The notes beneath the pieces were generated by a model. It made no database searches. It saw nothing but the letters and a program-made list of their open reading frames with translations, and had not been told where the DNA came from. From DATLGD01 sp035540755 (GTDB lineage: Bacteria; Actinomycetota; Actinomycetes; Mycobacteriales; SCTD01): a DNA stretch of 6,465 nt. Below, one piece after another: positions 1 through 5,665 of the stretch (positions are counted from its first letter, which is position 1; each line of letters opens with the position of its first letter). Made by a program: the position numbers and the translations under genes. The stretch spans positions 1 to 6,465 of the forward strand of contig DATLGD010000195.1 in NCBI GenBank assembly GCA_035540755.1, given 5' to 3'.

Positions 1-17
1 CTCCTCCCCCGCCGCGC

Positions 18-218
18 GTGGCCCCCCGCACGCTCGCTGCGGTCTGCGCGCTCGTCGTCGGCGTGCTGCTCATGTTCGCGCCGTCGCTGTTCGGCGCGGC
101 GCGCGGCGGCGGCAGCGCCCTGCTCGGCATCCTGCTCACGACCGGGGGCGCGGGAGCCCTCGTCTACTGGATGCGCGACGCCCGCTACGACGGTCCGGAC
201 GACGGCGCCGTCGTCTGA
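18..218 (+). CDS. small two-helix membrane protein, hypothetical (5' end uncertain)
   Basis: No family recognised. The 66-residue product has two hydrophobic segments, about residues 6-26 and 34-51, joined by a short Gly/Ala-rich turn. It ends in a charged, Asp-rich tail (RDARYDGPDDG), so it is probably a small inner-membrane protein. The GTG at 18 is the first start codon seen, but no Shine-Dalgarno lies in the 17 bases before it. The frame also stays open to the left edge, so the true start may be outside the window. An ATG at 72 would remove most of helix 1 and is unlikely. The next gene begins 31 bases downstream on the same strand, so the two may be cotranscribed. Reality of the gene is supported by strong G/C third positions and coherent hydrophobicity; its function is unknown. 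Confidence 0.6.
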   Translation: MAPRTLAAVCALVVGVLLMFAPSLFGAARGGGSALLGILLTTGGAGALVYWMRDARYDGPDDGAVV

Positions 219-249
219 CAGGCTGGCCGTTCCCGACCAGAGGAGCAGC

Positions 250-1473
250 GTGCCTGTCAGCGAGAGCGTGGAAGTCAGCGGCCACCTGATGGACTCGGGC
301 GTGCTCGGTCGGGTCCTCGACGACGTCCTCAACTACGGCGGCGACTACCGCATCGACCGGCTCGACGTCGGCCGCGCGCACGACGACGAGTCCTACGCCC
401 GCATCACGGTCACCGCCGACGACGACGACGGCCTGCAGCGGCTGCTCATGCGCGTGCAGACGCACGGCGTCAACCAGGTCGACCCCGGTGAGGCGGTGCT
501 GCGCCCGTGCGAGAAGGACGGCGTCTTCCCCGACGACTTCTACTCGACCACCAACCTCGAGACCGTCGTGCGCCTGGACGGCGCCTGGGTGCCGGTCGAG
601 CAGCCCGAGATGGACTGCGGCCTCGCGGTGGAGGACGGCCGGGTGCGCACCGTGCCGGTGTCGGACGTGAGGGCCGGGCAGTCCGTGGTGTGCGGCGCGT
701 CCGGGGTCAAGGTCGTGCTGCCGACGCGCGAGCACAGCGCCGACGCGTTCGAGTTCATGTCGTCAGCGGTCTCCAGCGAGAAGCCGCAGGCGCTGCTCGT
801 GCGCCAGATCGCCCAGCGGATGCGCGAGGTCAAGGCCGAGGGCGGGCGCATCCTGTGGGTCGGCGGCCCCGCCGTGGTGCACACCGGCGCCGCGCCGGCG
901 ATGGTCGCCCTGGTCGAGGCCGGCTTCTGCGACGTGCTCTTCGCCGGCAACGCGCTCGCCACGCACGACATCGAGTCGGCCCTGTACGGCACCTCGCTCG
1001 GCGTCGACCTCTCGCACGGCAAGGGCGTCGAGCACGGGCACGAGCACCACATCCGGGCCATCAACACCATCCGCAAGGCGGGGTCCATCGCCGCGGCGGT
1101 CGAGCAGGGAGTGCTCACCGCCGGGGTCATGCACGCCCTGGTGAAGGCGGAGAAGGACTTCGTGCTCGTCGGCTCGGTGCGCGACGACGGTCCGCTGCCC
1201 GACGTCATCACCGACGTCATCGACGGTCAGCGGGCGATGCGCGCCCAGCTCGGCGGCGTCGGCTTCGCGATCATGGTGGCGACGATGCTGCACTCCATCG
1301 CCACCGGGAACCTGCTGCCGGCGTCGGTGCCGCTGGTGTCGGTGGACATCAACCCGGCGACGGTGACCAAGCTGGCCGACCGCGGCTCCTCGCAGGCGGT
1401 CGGCATCGTCACCGACATCGGCCTGTTCCTCGAGCAGCTGGCCCGCGAGCTGGTCGAGGGCTTCGACAGCTGA
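250..1473 (+). CDS. TIGR00300-type LOR/SDH-conserved-region protein (archaeal-type ornithine cyclodeaminase-like)
   Basis: The 407 residues match the usual length of this family. Residues about 6-105 look like the N-terminal LOR/SDH conserved region (VSGHLMDSGVL, then SYARITV). Residues about 200-250 carry a glycine-rich stretch (WVGGPAVVHTGAAPAM) and the FAGNALATHDIE signature. A His-rich block (GKGVEHGHEHH) spans 258-267, and a nucleotide-binding-like DINPATVTKLADRGS lies at 366-380. Family knowledge: relatives include a methanogen ornithine cyclodeaminase and the C-terminal part of cyanobacterial AgrE/ArgZ, which convert ornithine to proline and ammonia using NAD(+). Here the arginine-dihydrolase domain of AgrE/ArgZ is absent. 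The start is GTG with AGGAG at 241-245 four bases upstream. The gene stands alone apart from the small membrane protein before it. The family call is firm; the enzymatic activity is inferred by homology only. Confidence 0.85.
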   Translation: MPVSESVEVSGHLMDSGVLGRVLDDVLNYGGDYRIDRLDVGRAHDDESYARITVTADDDDGLQRLLMRVQTHGVNQVDPGEAVLRPCEKDGVFPDDFYSTTNLETVVRLDGAWVPVEQPEMDCGLAVEDGRVRTVPVSDVRAGQSVVCGASGVKVVLPTREHSADAFEFMSSAVSSEKPQALLVRQIAQRMREVKAEGGRILWVGGPAVVHTGAAPAMVALVEAGFCDVLFAGNALATHDIESALYGTSLGVDLSHGKGVEHGHEHHIRAINTIRKAGSIAAAVEQGVLTAGVMHALVKAEKDFVLVGSVRDDGPLPDVITDVIDGQRAMRAQLGGVGFAIMVATMLHSIATGNLLPASVPLVSVDINPATVTKLADRGSSQAVGIVTDIGLFLEQLARELVEGFDS

Positions 1474-1479
1474 GCCCGG

Positions 1480-1686
1480 TCAGTCCGGCCCGCCCTCGAT
1501 CGCCGAGACCCGCACCTGCACGACCACCGCGACGGCCAGGCTGACCAGCGCGACCGCCAGCCCGAGCCCCGGTGCGAGGCCGGTGACGATGAGGATCGCA
1601 CCGACGGCCAGGCCCAGGTACTCGAAGACCTGGACGGCGCGCAGCCACCCCGGCACCTGCCGGCCCTGCCCCCGCTGCCCGGCCAC
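1480..1686 (-). CDS. small two-helix membrane protein, hypothetical
   Basis: The 68-residue product has a short basic N-terminus (GQRGQGRQVPGWLRA) and two hydrophobic segments at about 23-41 (YLGLAVGAILIVTGLAPG) and 43-58, followed by a short hydrophilic end. It looks like a small inner-membrane protein of unknown function. The frame is open far upstream, antisense to the dehydrogenase gene, so the start has to be chosen. GTG at 1684-1686 is preferred because a TAGCCT box lies exactly 7 bases before it, as expected for a leaderless transcript, and there is no Shine-Dalgarno. Its stop lies 6 bases from the stop of the convergent ornithine cyclodeaminase-like gene. It is divergent from the dehydrogenase. 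The gene is probable from its clean hydrophobic pattern. Confidence 0.6.
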   Translation of the reverse strand: MAGQRGQGRQVPGWLRAVQVFEYLGLAVGAILIVTGLAPGLGLAVALVSLAVAVVVQVRVSAIEGGPD

Positions 1687-1693
1687 GGCGCCG

Positions 1694-1699
1694 AGGCTA
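1694..1699 (-). promoter_or_regulatory. -10 box TAGCCT, leaderless start of the 68-residue membrane protein
   Basis: TAGCCT on the minus strand fits the actinobacterial TAnnnT -10 pattern. Seven bases separate it from the GTG at 1686, which would put transcription start at or next to the start codon. No Shine-Dalgarno is present in this gap, consistent with leaderless translation. No good -35 is seen. Confidence 0.5.
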
Positions 1700-1812
1700 G
1701 CCGCTCGACCTGGCCGTTCCGGCCTCCACCTGACCGGTTCTCGAGGGCCGGCTGCGCTCGGCGGCCCGGCCCGCAGGCCCACGTGGAGGCCCGTCCGGCC
1801 ACGCAGCGGTCT

Positions 1813-1818
1813 TAGGCT
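1813..1818 (+). promoter_or_regulatory. -10 box TAGGCT, leaderless start of the dehydrogenase
   Basis: TAGGCT fits the actinobacterial TAnnnT -10 pattern and is followed after 7 bases (CGGCCGC) by the ATG at 1826. The gap has no Shine-Dalgarno, so the mRNA is probably leaderless. This box decides the choice of ATG 1826 over upstream in-frame starts. No clear -35 is visible. Confidence 0.55.
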
Positions 1819-1825
1819 CGGCCGC

Positions 1826-2608
1826 ATGGACCTCCAGCTGGCCGGCCGGCGGGCCCTCGTCACCGGCGGCACCCGCGGCCTCGGGCGCGGCGTCGTCGAG
1901 CGGCTCGTCGAGGAGGGCTGCGCCGTCGCGTTGTGCGCCCGCAGCGCCGACGTCGTCGAGCAGGCGGTGGCCGACCTGCGCGGGCGTGGCGCCACCGTGC
2001 ACGGGGCTGCTGCCGACGTCAGCGACGACGCGGCCCTCGAGGCGTTCGTCGCCGGCGCGGCCGACGCGCTCGGCGGGCTCGACCTCGTCGTCGCGAACGC
2101 CGGCGGTTCGGACGGTCCGCCGGCGTTCGAGGGCGCCACCGGCAAGGACTGGCGCAGCACGTTCGCCCTGAACGCGGGGCACGCCGCGGTGCTGGTGCGT
2201 GCCGCCATGCCGCACCTGCGGGCCTCCGAGGCGGCGTCGGTCGTCGTGATCGCCTCGGTGTCCGGGTCGCGCCCGCAGCCCAAGGCGCAGTACGCCGCGG
2301 CCAAGGCCGCCCAGATCTCCATGGCCGCCTCGCTGGCTCGTGAGCTGGGGCCGGACGGCATCCGGGTGAACAGCCTGTCCCCCGGCTCGATCCTGTTCGC
2401 CGGGGGCAGCTGGGACCGGCGCCGCCAGGACGACCCGGAGGCCTTCGACGCCTTCGTCGAGGCCGAGTTCCCGCTCGGCCGGCTGGGCACGGTCGACGAG
2501 GTGGCCGACGTCGCCGCGTTCCTGCTCAGCCCTCGCGCCGGGTGGGTGAGCGGCACCGACGTGGTCGTCGACGGCGCGCAGAACGCGCCGGGCATGGCGG
2601 GGTTCTAG
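1826..2608 (+). CDS. short-chain dehydrogenase/reductase (SDR), classical type
   Basis: This is a 260-residue classical SDR, an NAD(P)-dependent cytosolic oxidoreductase with a Rossmann fold. The cofactor motif TGGTRGLG is at 13-20 and an Arg just after strand 2 (CAR, R39) suggests NADP(H). Asp64 (ADVSD) contacts adenine, and NAG is at 91-93. The catalytic tetrad is N116, S144, Y156 and K160 (YAAAK). After LSPG comes a long loop (SILFAGGSWDRRRQ) that would shape the substrate pocket. The end GWVSGTDVVVDGA is typical of the family. The substrate cannot be told from sequence; 3-oxoacyl-ACP reductase or another alcohol dehydrogenase is possible. ATG 1826 is chosen because it gives the standard N-terminus and sits 7 bases after a -10 box. 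The last bases are shared with the convergent gene. Confidence 0.92.
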   Translation: MDLQLAGRRALVTGGTRGLGRGVVERLVEEGCAVALCARSADVVEQAVADLRGRGATVHGAAADVSDDAALEAFVAGAADALGGLDLVVANAGGSDGPPAFEGATGKDWRSTFALNAGHAAVLVRAAMPHLRASEAASVVVIASVSGSRPQPKAQYAAAKAAQISMAASLARELGPDGIRVNSLSPGSILFAGGSWDRRRQDDPEAFDAFVEAEFPLGRLGTVDEVADVAAFLLSPRAGWVSGTDVVVDGAQNAPGMAGF

Positions 2609-3003
2609 CGCGGCTCGCCGAGCTCGAGCGCGGCCAGGCTCTCCGCGGTCGCCCGCCGGGGGCGCGGCTGCAACGGGACGGGGGCGCCGTCTGCCGGAAC
2701 CCCGCCCTCGACGGCGGCCCCGACGTCCGCGCGGGGCCGCTCCTCGACGGCCTGGAGCAGGGCTCGTGAGGTGCGAGCGTCGCGCAGCTCGAGCAGCGAG
2801 GCGCCGAGGGCGATCCGGACGACGTCGCGCCACGAGGTCGGCCGCCCCCACCGGTCGACAGCGACCAGCCCACCCACGCCGCGGCGCAGGCGCTCGACCA
2901 TCTCCTCGACCAGCGGGTCCTCGTCGACCGCCGCACGCAGGCGGGGGTCGAAGTCAGGCAGGGTCAGGGTGACCGGTCGGAAGGCTGGCTCCTGGTCGGA
3001 CAT
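2605..3003 (-). CDS. hypothetical protein, 132 residues
   Basis: No family recognised. The protein is soluble-looking, with no signal peptide or membrane segment. Residues about 18-44 (an acidic then basic stretch, DEDPLVEEMVERLRRG) and 57-90 (SWRDVVRIALGASLLELRDA) look helical. The C-terminal third is rich in Pro, Arg and Ala and is probably disordered. The ATG start at 3003 has GAGGAG (3010-3015) six bases upstream, a clear ribosome binding site. It lies 65 bases after the glucokinase on the same strand and could be the last gene of that unit, or have its own promoter in the spacer, where no good -10 is seen. Its TAG stop overlaps the dehydrogenase stop. Function is unknown; the gene itself is well supported by the binding site and codon pattern. 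Confidence 0.72.
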   Translation of the reverse strand: MSDQEPAFRPVTLTLPDFDPRLRAAVDEDPLVEEMVERLRRGVGGLVAVDRWGRPTSWRDVVRIALGASLLELRDARTSRALLQAVEERPRADVGAAVEGGVPADGAPVPLQPRPRRATAESLAALELGEPR

Positions 3004-3048
3004 CTGCTTCTCCTCGTCGCGGGCGCGTCACCGGGTGCAACGACTACG

Positions 3049-3071
3049 GACAGTGACAGTGACGGCCGTCA
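3049..3071. repeat. GACAGT tandem repeat abutting a 12-base perfect palindrome
   Basis: GACAGTGACAGTGAC (two and a half copies of a 6-base unit, 3049-3063) runs directly into the perfect palindrome TGACGGCCGTCA (3060-3071), whose last three bases are the complement of the glucokinase stop. It sits in the spacer between the glucokinase and the 132-residue gene. It could be an operator or part of an RNA hairpin. No U-tract follows, so a classical terminator is not supported. Confidence 0.4.
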
Positions 3072-4007
3072 GCGACGGGCGAGGTCGGCGGCACCGACCA
3101 GGCCGGCCTCGTTGCCGAGGGCGGCCAGCCGGATCTCGGCGTGCGGCCGGGCCGGTCCCCCGGTGAGCCGCTCGGCGAAGACGCGCCGGGCGGGGGCGAG
3201 GAGCAGCTCGCCGGCGTCGGCCACCCCACCGCCGATGACGAACGCGCCCGGGTCGAGCGCCGCCGCGAGGTCGGCGAGCCCCTGGCCCAGCCAGGTGCCG
3301 ACCTCCTCGAAGCAGTCGAGCGCCGCCGGGTCGCCCTCGCGGGCCGCGGCCGTGACCTCGGGCGCCTCGATGCCCTCGGGCCGTCCACCGCCGAGCTCGA
3401 GCAGTCGCCGGCCGTAGCCGGGCTGCACGTCGGCGATCTCGCGCGCCTCGTGCAGGAGCGCCCGCCCGCTGCAGTACTGCTCCCAGCAGCCGTACTGGCC
3501 GCAGCCGCAGCGCCGGCCGGACTGGCTCACCTGCATGTGCCCGAACTCCGCGGCGATCCCCCACCGCCCGCGGAACAGCTCGCCGCCGAGGACGATGCCG
3601 CCACCGATGCCGGTGCCCACCGTGACGACGACGAGGTGGTCCTCGCCCTGCCCGGCACCGAACCGGTACTCGGCCCAGGCCGCGGTGTTGGCGTCGTTGT
3701 CGACGCACACCGGCAGCCCGACCCGCCGGGCGACGGCCTCCTGCAGCGGCTCGTCGTGCCAGGCCAGGTTGGGGGCCACCAGCACGACGCCGCGGGCATG
3801 GTCGATGAACCCGGCCGCGCCGACGCCGACGGCGCCGACCTCGTGGTCGACGCGCAGCTCCTCGACGCACGTGGCGATCACGTCCTCGACCGCGTCCGGA
3901 TCGGTCGACGGCGTGCGGCGGCGGGTGCGGGCCAGCACGGTGCCGTTCTCGTCGACCACGCCCGCCGCCACCTTGGTGCCGCCGATGTCGACGCCGATCG
4001 TGAGCAC
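3069..4007 (-). CDS. glkA: ROK-family glucokinase
   Basis: This cytosolic kinase is predicted to phosphorylate glucose to glucose 6-phosphate with ATP or possibly polyphosphate. At 312 residues it has the normal length for actinobacterial ROK glucokinases. The phosphate-binding motif DIGGTK is at 7-12. The sugar-site Asn-Asp is N104-D105 (catalytic base D105), with GTGIGGG at 131-137 and E154 and H157 in the AAEFGHM signature. The zinc site is H157 with C167, C169 and C174 in CGCGQYGCWEQ. There is no N-terminal helix-turn-helix, so it is an enzyme rather than a ROK repressor. The start is GTG with GGAGGG (4015-4020) 7 bases upstream, lying inside the end of the preceding gene, whose stop is only 3 bases away, so the two are translationally linked. 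In Streptomyces the equivalent enzyme also takes part in carbon catabolite repression (known); that role here is not shown. Confidence 0.9.
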   Translation of the reverse strand: MLTIGVDIGGTKVAAGVVDENGTVLARTRRRTPSTDPDAVEDVIATCVEELRVDHEVGAVGVGAAGFIDHARGVVLVAPNLAWHDEPLQEAVARRVGLPVCVDNDANTAAWAEYRFGAGQGEDHLVVVTVGTGIGGGIVLGGELFRGRWGIAAEFGHMQVSQSGRRCGCGQYGCWEQYCSGRALLHEAREIADVQPGYGRRLLELGGGRPEGIEAPEVTAAAREGDPAALDCFEEVGTWLGQGLADLAAALDPGAFVIGGGVADAGELLLAPARRVFAERLTGGPARPHAEIRLAALGNEAGLVGAADLARR

Positions 4008-4010
4008 CCG

Positions 4011-4340
4011 TCAGCCCTCCGCGACGTCGATGTGCTCCACCCGCGACGACGACGGCGACGACGACGGGTCGACCGGCGGCGGGGCGGCAGCCGCGGTGCG
4101 CAGCGCGGCGACCAGCGACGACGCGGCATCGAGCAGGTGCTCGACCGCCTCCGGCCGCACGTGCCGCAGCGCGCCGACGGTCTGGCAGAGCGGGCACACC
4201 TGGCACTCGGGCGAGCCGGTGGCCAGGTGCTCGTCGTCGAGAAGCCCGGCCGCTCGGGTGCGCGCCCACTCCTCGACCGCGCCGAACAGCCGGGCCGCCT
4301 CCTCGGCGGCGCTGCCGACGTCGCCCGGGCGCCGGCTCAC
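4011..4340 (-). CDS. small CxxCxxC-motif protein encoded after ArsA, function unknown
   Basis: A 109-residue protein with three parts. Residues about 9-31 (AAEEAARLFGAVEEWARTR) and 62-83 are amphipathic helices. Between them lies ECQVCPLCQ, giving cysteines 46, 49 and 52 in a CxxCxxC pattern that could bind a metal. The tail (85-109) is low-complexity with a duplicated PSSS, then RVEHIDVAEG. I believe it is the small protein found beside ArsA and ROK genes in other actinobacteria (a DUF5304-like family), but that is from memory. GTG at 4338-4340 is chosen because it overlaps the ATPase stop (GTGA) and the family-like region starts just after it. The frame is open further upstream, but that part is only an Arg/Pro-rich shadow of the ATPase gene. 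There is no strong ribosome binding site, so it is probably expressed by coupling to the ATPase. Confidence 0.75.
   Translation of the reverse strand: MSRRPGDVGSAAEEAARLFGAVEEWARTRAAGLLDDEHLATGSPECQVCPLCQTVGALRHVRPEAVEHLLDAASSLVAALRTAAAAPPPVDPSSSPSSSRVEHIDVAEG
4044..4067. repeat. perfect tandem duplication of a 12-base unit inside the CxxCxxC gene
   Basis: CGACGACGACGG occurs twice in direct succession (4044-4055 and 4056-4067). On the coding (minus) strand each unit reads Pro-Ser-Ser-Ser, giving a PSSSPSSS linker near the C-terminus. It is in frame, so changes in copy number would lengthen or shorten the linker without a frameshift. Confidence 0.8.
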
Positions 4341-5554
4341 CGGCCGGTCCGCAGCGGGTCGGCGAGCGAGGCCGGCCACAGGTCGAGGTCCGGCTCGAAC
4401 CGGACCTGCAGCCGGCCCTCGGCCAGGGTGGCGCCGGCGACGACGCACCGGCGGAGTGCACTGGGCAGCGCCAGCACCCGGCGGTGCCCGCCCACGGTGA
4501 CCACGAGCTCGTCGCCGGTGCGGGCGAGGGCGACGTCCTCCAGACGGGCGAGCGGCAGCGCCAGCGACAGCGCGAAGCCGTCGGTGGTGCGCTCGACCGA
4601 CAGCAGCTCGTCGCGGCCACCTCCGGCCTCGAGCGGGTCGTCGTCGCCGTAGAGCGCCTCGCCGAGGGCCACGAGCGCCGGGGGTCCGACCGGCTCACCC
4701 GGCAGGTACGGCGACAGGCGCAGCGGCAGGTGCGGGGCGTCGCGCCGGACGGCGTCGAGCTGGGCGGCCTGCGCGGCCACCCAGCCGGCCCGCCAGGGAT
4801 CGGCGTCGGGGCCGTCGGGGAACACCCGGTTGGCCAGCAGCCCGTCGACGCGGTAGCCGTAGAGAGCGAGTGAGGTGAGCGTGCGGCGGGCCTCGGCGAC
4901 GACGACGGCCTCGGGGGTGAGCACCAGGCGCACGGACGTGTCGGCCGAGGTGAGCAGCGCCCGGACGTCGGCGAGCTGCCGGTGCAGGCGCTCGACGGCG
5001 TCGAACACGCCGTCCTGCGGCACGACCGGGCCGGTGGTCCGGTGCAGGAGCGGCCGGACCGCGCGCAGGGCCCGCCGGTGCGCCGGGAAGACCTTCTCGA
5101 CGTACCAGCTGAGGGCGTCCGGCAGCGCCAGCAGGCGGAGCGTCTCGCCGGTGGGGGCGCAGTCGACGACCACGACGTCCCACAGCCCGGACTCGACCTG
5201 CTCGCGCAGCGCGAGCAGCGCGAGCACCTCCTCGGCGCCGGGGAGGACCGTGAGCTCCTCGGCCTGCAGCGAGTCGACGCCGGCGCGGGCGAGCACCCCC
5301 ACCAGGTAGGTCTGGATGTCGCGCCAGGTGCGCTCGAAGGCCGCCTGGGCGTCGACCTGCATGCCGTAGAGACCCGGCTGCACCTCGGTCGGCTCGGGGC
5401 CGAGCGCGACGCCGAACGCATCGGCGAGCGAGTGCGCGGGGTCGGTGGACAGGACCAGCGTCTTGCGGCCACGGGCGGCAGCGAGGGCGGCGGTGGCCGC
5501 CGACGCCGTCGTCTTGCCGACGCCGCCCTTGCCGGTGAAGAGCAGGACGCGCAC
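4337..5554 (-). CDS. ArsA/Get3-family ATPase with C-terminal HSP20-like domain
   Basis: A 405-residue, single-NTPase-domain member of the ArsA/Get3 family (deviant Walker ATPases). The P-loop GKGGVGKTT is at 8-16, switch I is STDPAHSLADAF at 36-47, and switch II is DCAPTGETLRLL at 131-142. A likely adenine-contacting Asn lies in LLANRVFPD. After about residue 315 comes a beta-rich ArsA_HSP20-type domain (LSLALPLARLEDVALARTGDELVVTVG). Only two cysteines are seen (C132 in switch II and one in LRRCVVAG), so neither the arsenite-binding cysteines of ArsA nor the CxxC of Get3 is present. An arsenic pump role is therefore unlikely and no arsB or arsR is nearby. It probably handles a hydrophobic client with the upstream SRPBCC protein (inference). 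The start is GTG with AGGAGG (5559-5564) 4 bases upstream; the stop overlaps the next gene. Confidence 0.9.
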   Translation of the reverse strand: MRVLLFTGKGGVGKTTASAATAALAAARGRKTLVLSTDPAHSLADAFGVALGPEPTEVQPGLYGMQVDAQAAFERTWRDIQTYLVGVLARAGVDSLQAEELTVLPGAEEVLALLALREQVESGLWDVVVVDCAPTGETLRLLALPDALSWYVEKVFPAHRRALRAVRPLLHRTTGPVVPQDGVFDAVERLHRQLADVRALLTSADTSVRLVLTPEAVVVAEARRTLTSLALYGYRVDGLLANRVFPDGPDADPWRAGWVAAQAAQLDAVRRDAPHLPLRLSPYLPGEPVGPPALVALGEALYGDDDPLEAGGGRDELLSVERTTDGFALSLALPLARLEDVALARTGDELVVTVGGHRRVLALPSALRRCVVAGATLAEGRLQVRFEPDLDLWPASLADPLRTGR

Positions 5555-5633
5555 AAGGCCTCCTGGGCGGGGCGGTGGGGGCGAAGAGGAGCAGCGGGCG
5601 AGGGTCGGGGCGACCGGCGCGGGCCGGACGGGC

Positions 5634-5639
5634 AGGCTA
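5634..5639 (-). promoter_or_regulatory. possible -10 box (TAGCCT) ahead of the ArsA-family ATPase
   Basis: TAGCCT on the minus strand, in the 111-base spacer between the SRPBCC gene and the ATPase, about 80 bases before its GTG. It is the same hexamer seen at 1694 and 6128. No acceptable -35 lies at the right distance and the leader would be about 70 bases, so this is only a candidate internal promoter. The rest of the spacer (5555-5665) holds the ribosome binding site and a hairpin but no open frame that looks coding. Confidence 0.3.
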
Positions 5640-5648
5640 CCGGCGGCG

Positions 5649-5664
5649 CCCCGGCGCTCCGGGG
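5649..5664 (-). terminator. GC-rich hairpin directly after the SRPBCC stop
   Basis: Perfect 6-base stem CCCCGG/CCGGGG with a 4-base loop, starting one base beyond the SRPBCC stop codon. No run of U follows, so it would be at most a weak or partial terminator, or an mRNA 3'-end stabiliser that sets SRPBCC levels apart from the ATPase. Confidence 0.4.
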
Positions 5665-5665
5665 A

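Larger units (their letters stand above)
1687..1825. promoter_or_regulatory. divergent promoter region between the membrane-protein and dehydrogenase genes
   Basis: This 139-base spacer separates two divergent genes. Each end carries a TAnnnT-type -10 box 7 bases from a start codon (see the two box entries). No convincing TTGACA-like -35 is visible at 16-18 bases from either box. Short palindromes (GGCTAGCC at 1695-1702) overlap the left box. The middle is GC-rich with no open frame that looks coding. Confidence 0.5.

Noticed and set aside
418..429. GAC repeat run in the ornithine cyclodeaminase-like gene
   Set aside because: It simply encodes a short Asp run in a turn; such runs are common at this GC content.
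1474..1490. Possible terminator between the two convergent genes (CCGG-TCAGT-CCGG)
   Set aside because: The stem is only 4 bases, cannot be extended, and has no U-tract.
507..1544. 345-residue plus-strand frame overlapping the ornithine cyclodeaminase-like gene
   Set aside because: Arg-rich out-of-frame shadow of the conserved 407-residue protein.
1583..1825. Upstream in-frame extension of the dehydrogenase
   Set aside because: The extension is Arg/Pro-rich and antisense to the small membrane gene; the SDR N-terminus begins at ATG 1826.
1687..2595. Upstream extension of the 68-residue membrane protein frame
   Set aside because: The extension is antisense to the dehydrogenase and low-complexity; coding character begins at the GTG at 1686 beside the -10 box.
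1697..2851. 384-residue minus-strand frame opposite the dehydrogenase
   Set aside because: Antisense shadow; the plus strand carries all SDR motifs in order.
4341..4448. Upstream extension of the CxxCxxC protein
   Set aside because: It overlaps the ATPase C-terminus and is Arg/Pro-rich; the GTGA overlap gives a normal operon start.
3141..4652. 503-residue plus-strand open frame antisense to the kinase and ATPase
   Set aside because: Its translation is Arg/Gly/Ala/Asp-rich without domains, while the opposite strand holds clear ROK and ArsA motifs.
3028..5556. 842-residue minus-strand open frame
   Set aside because: It is the +1 shadow of the ATPase and kinase genes: Arg/Pro/Ser-rich low-complexity translation with no motifs, produced by the high GC content.
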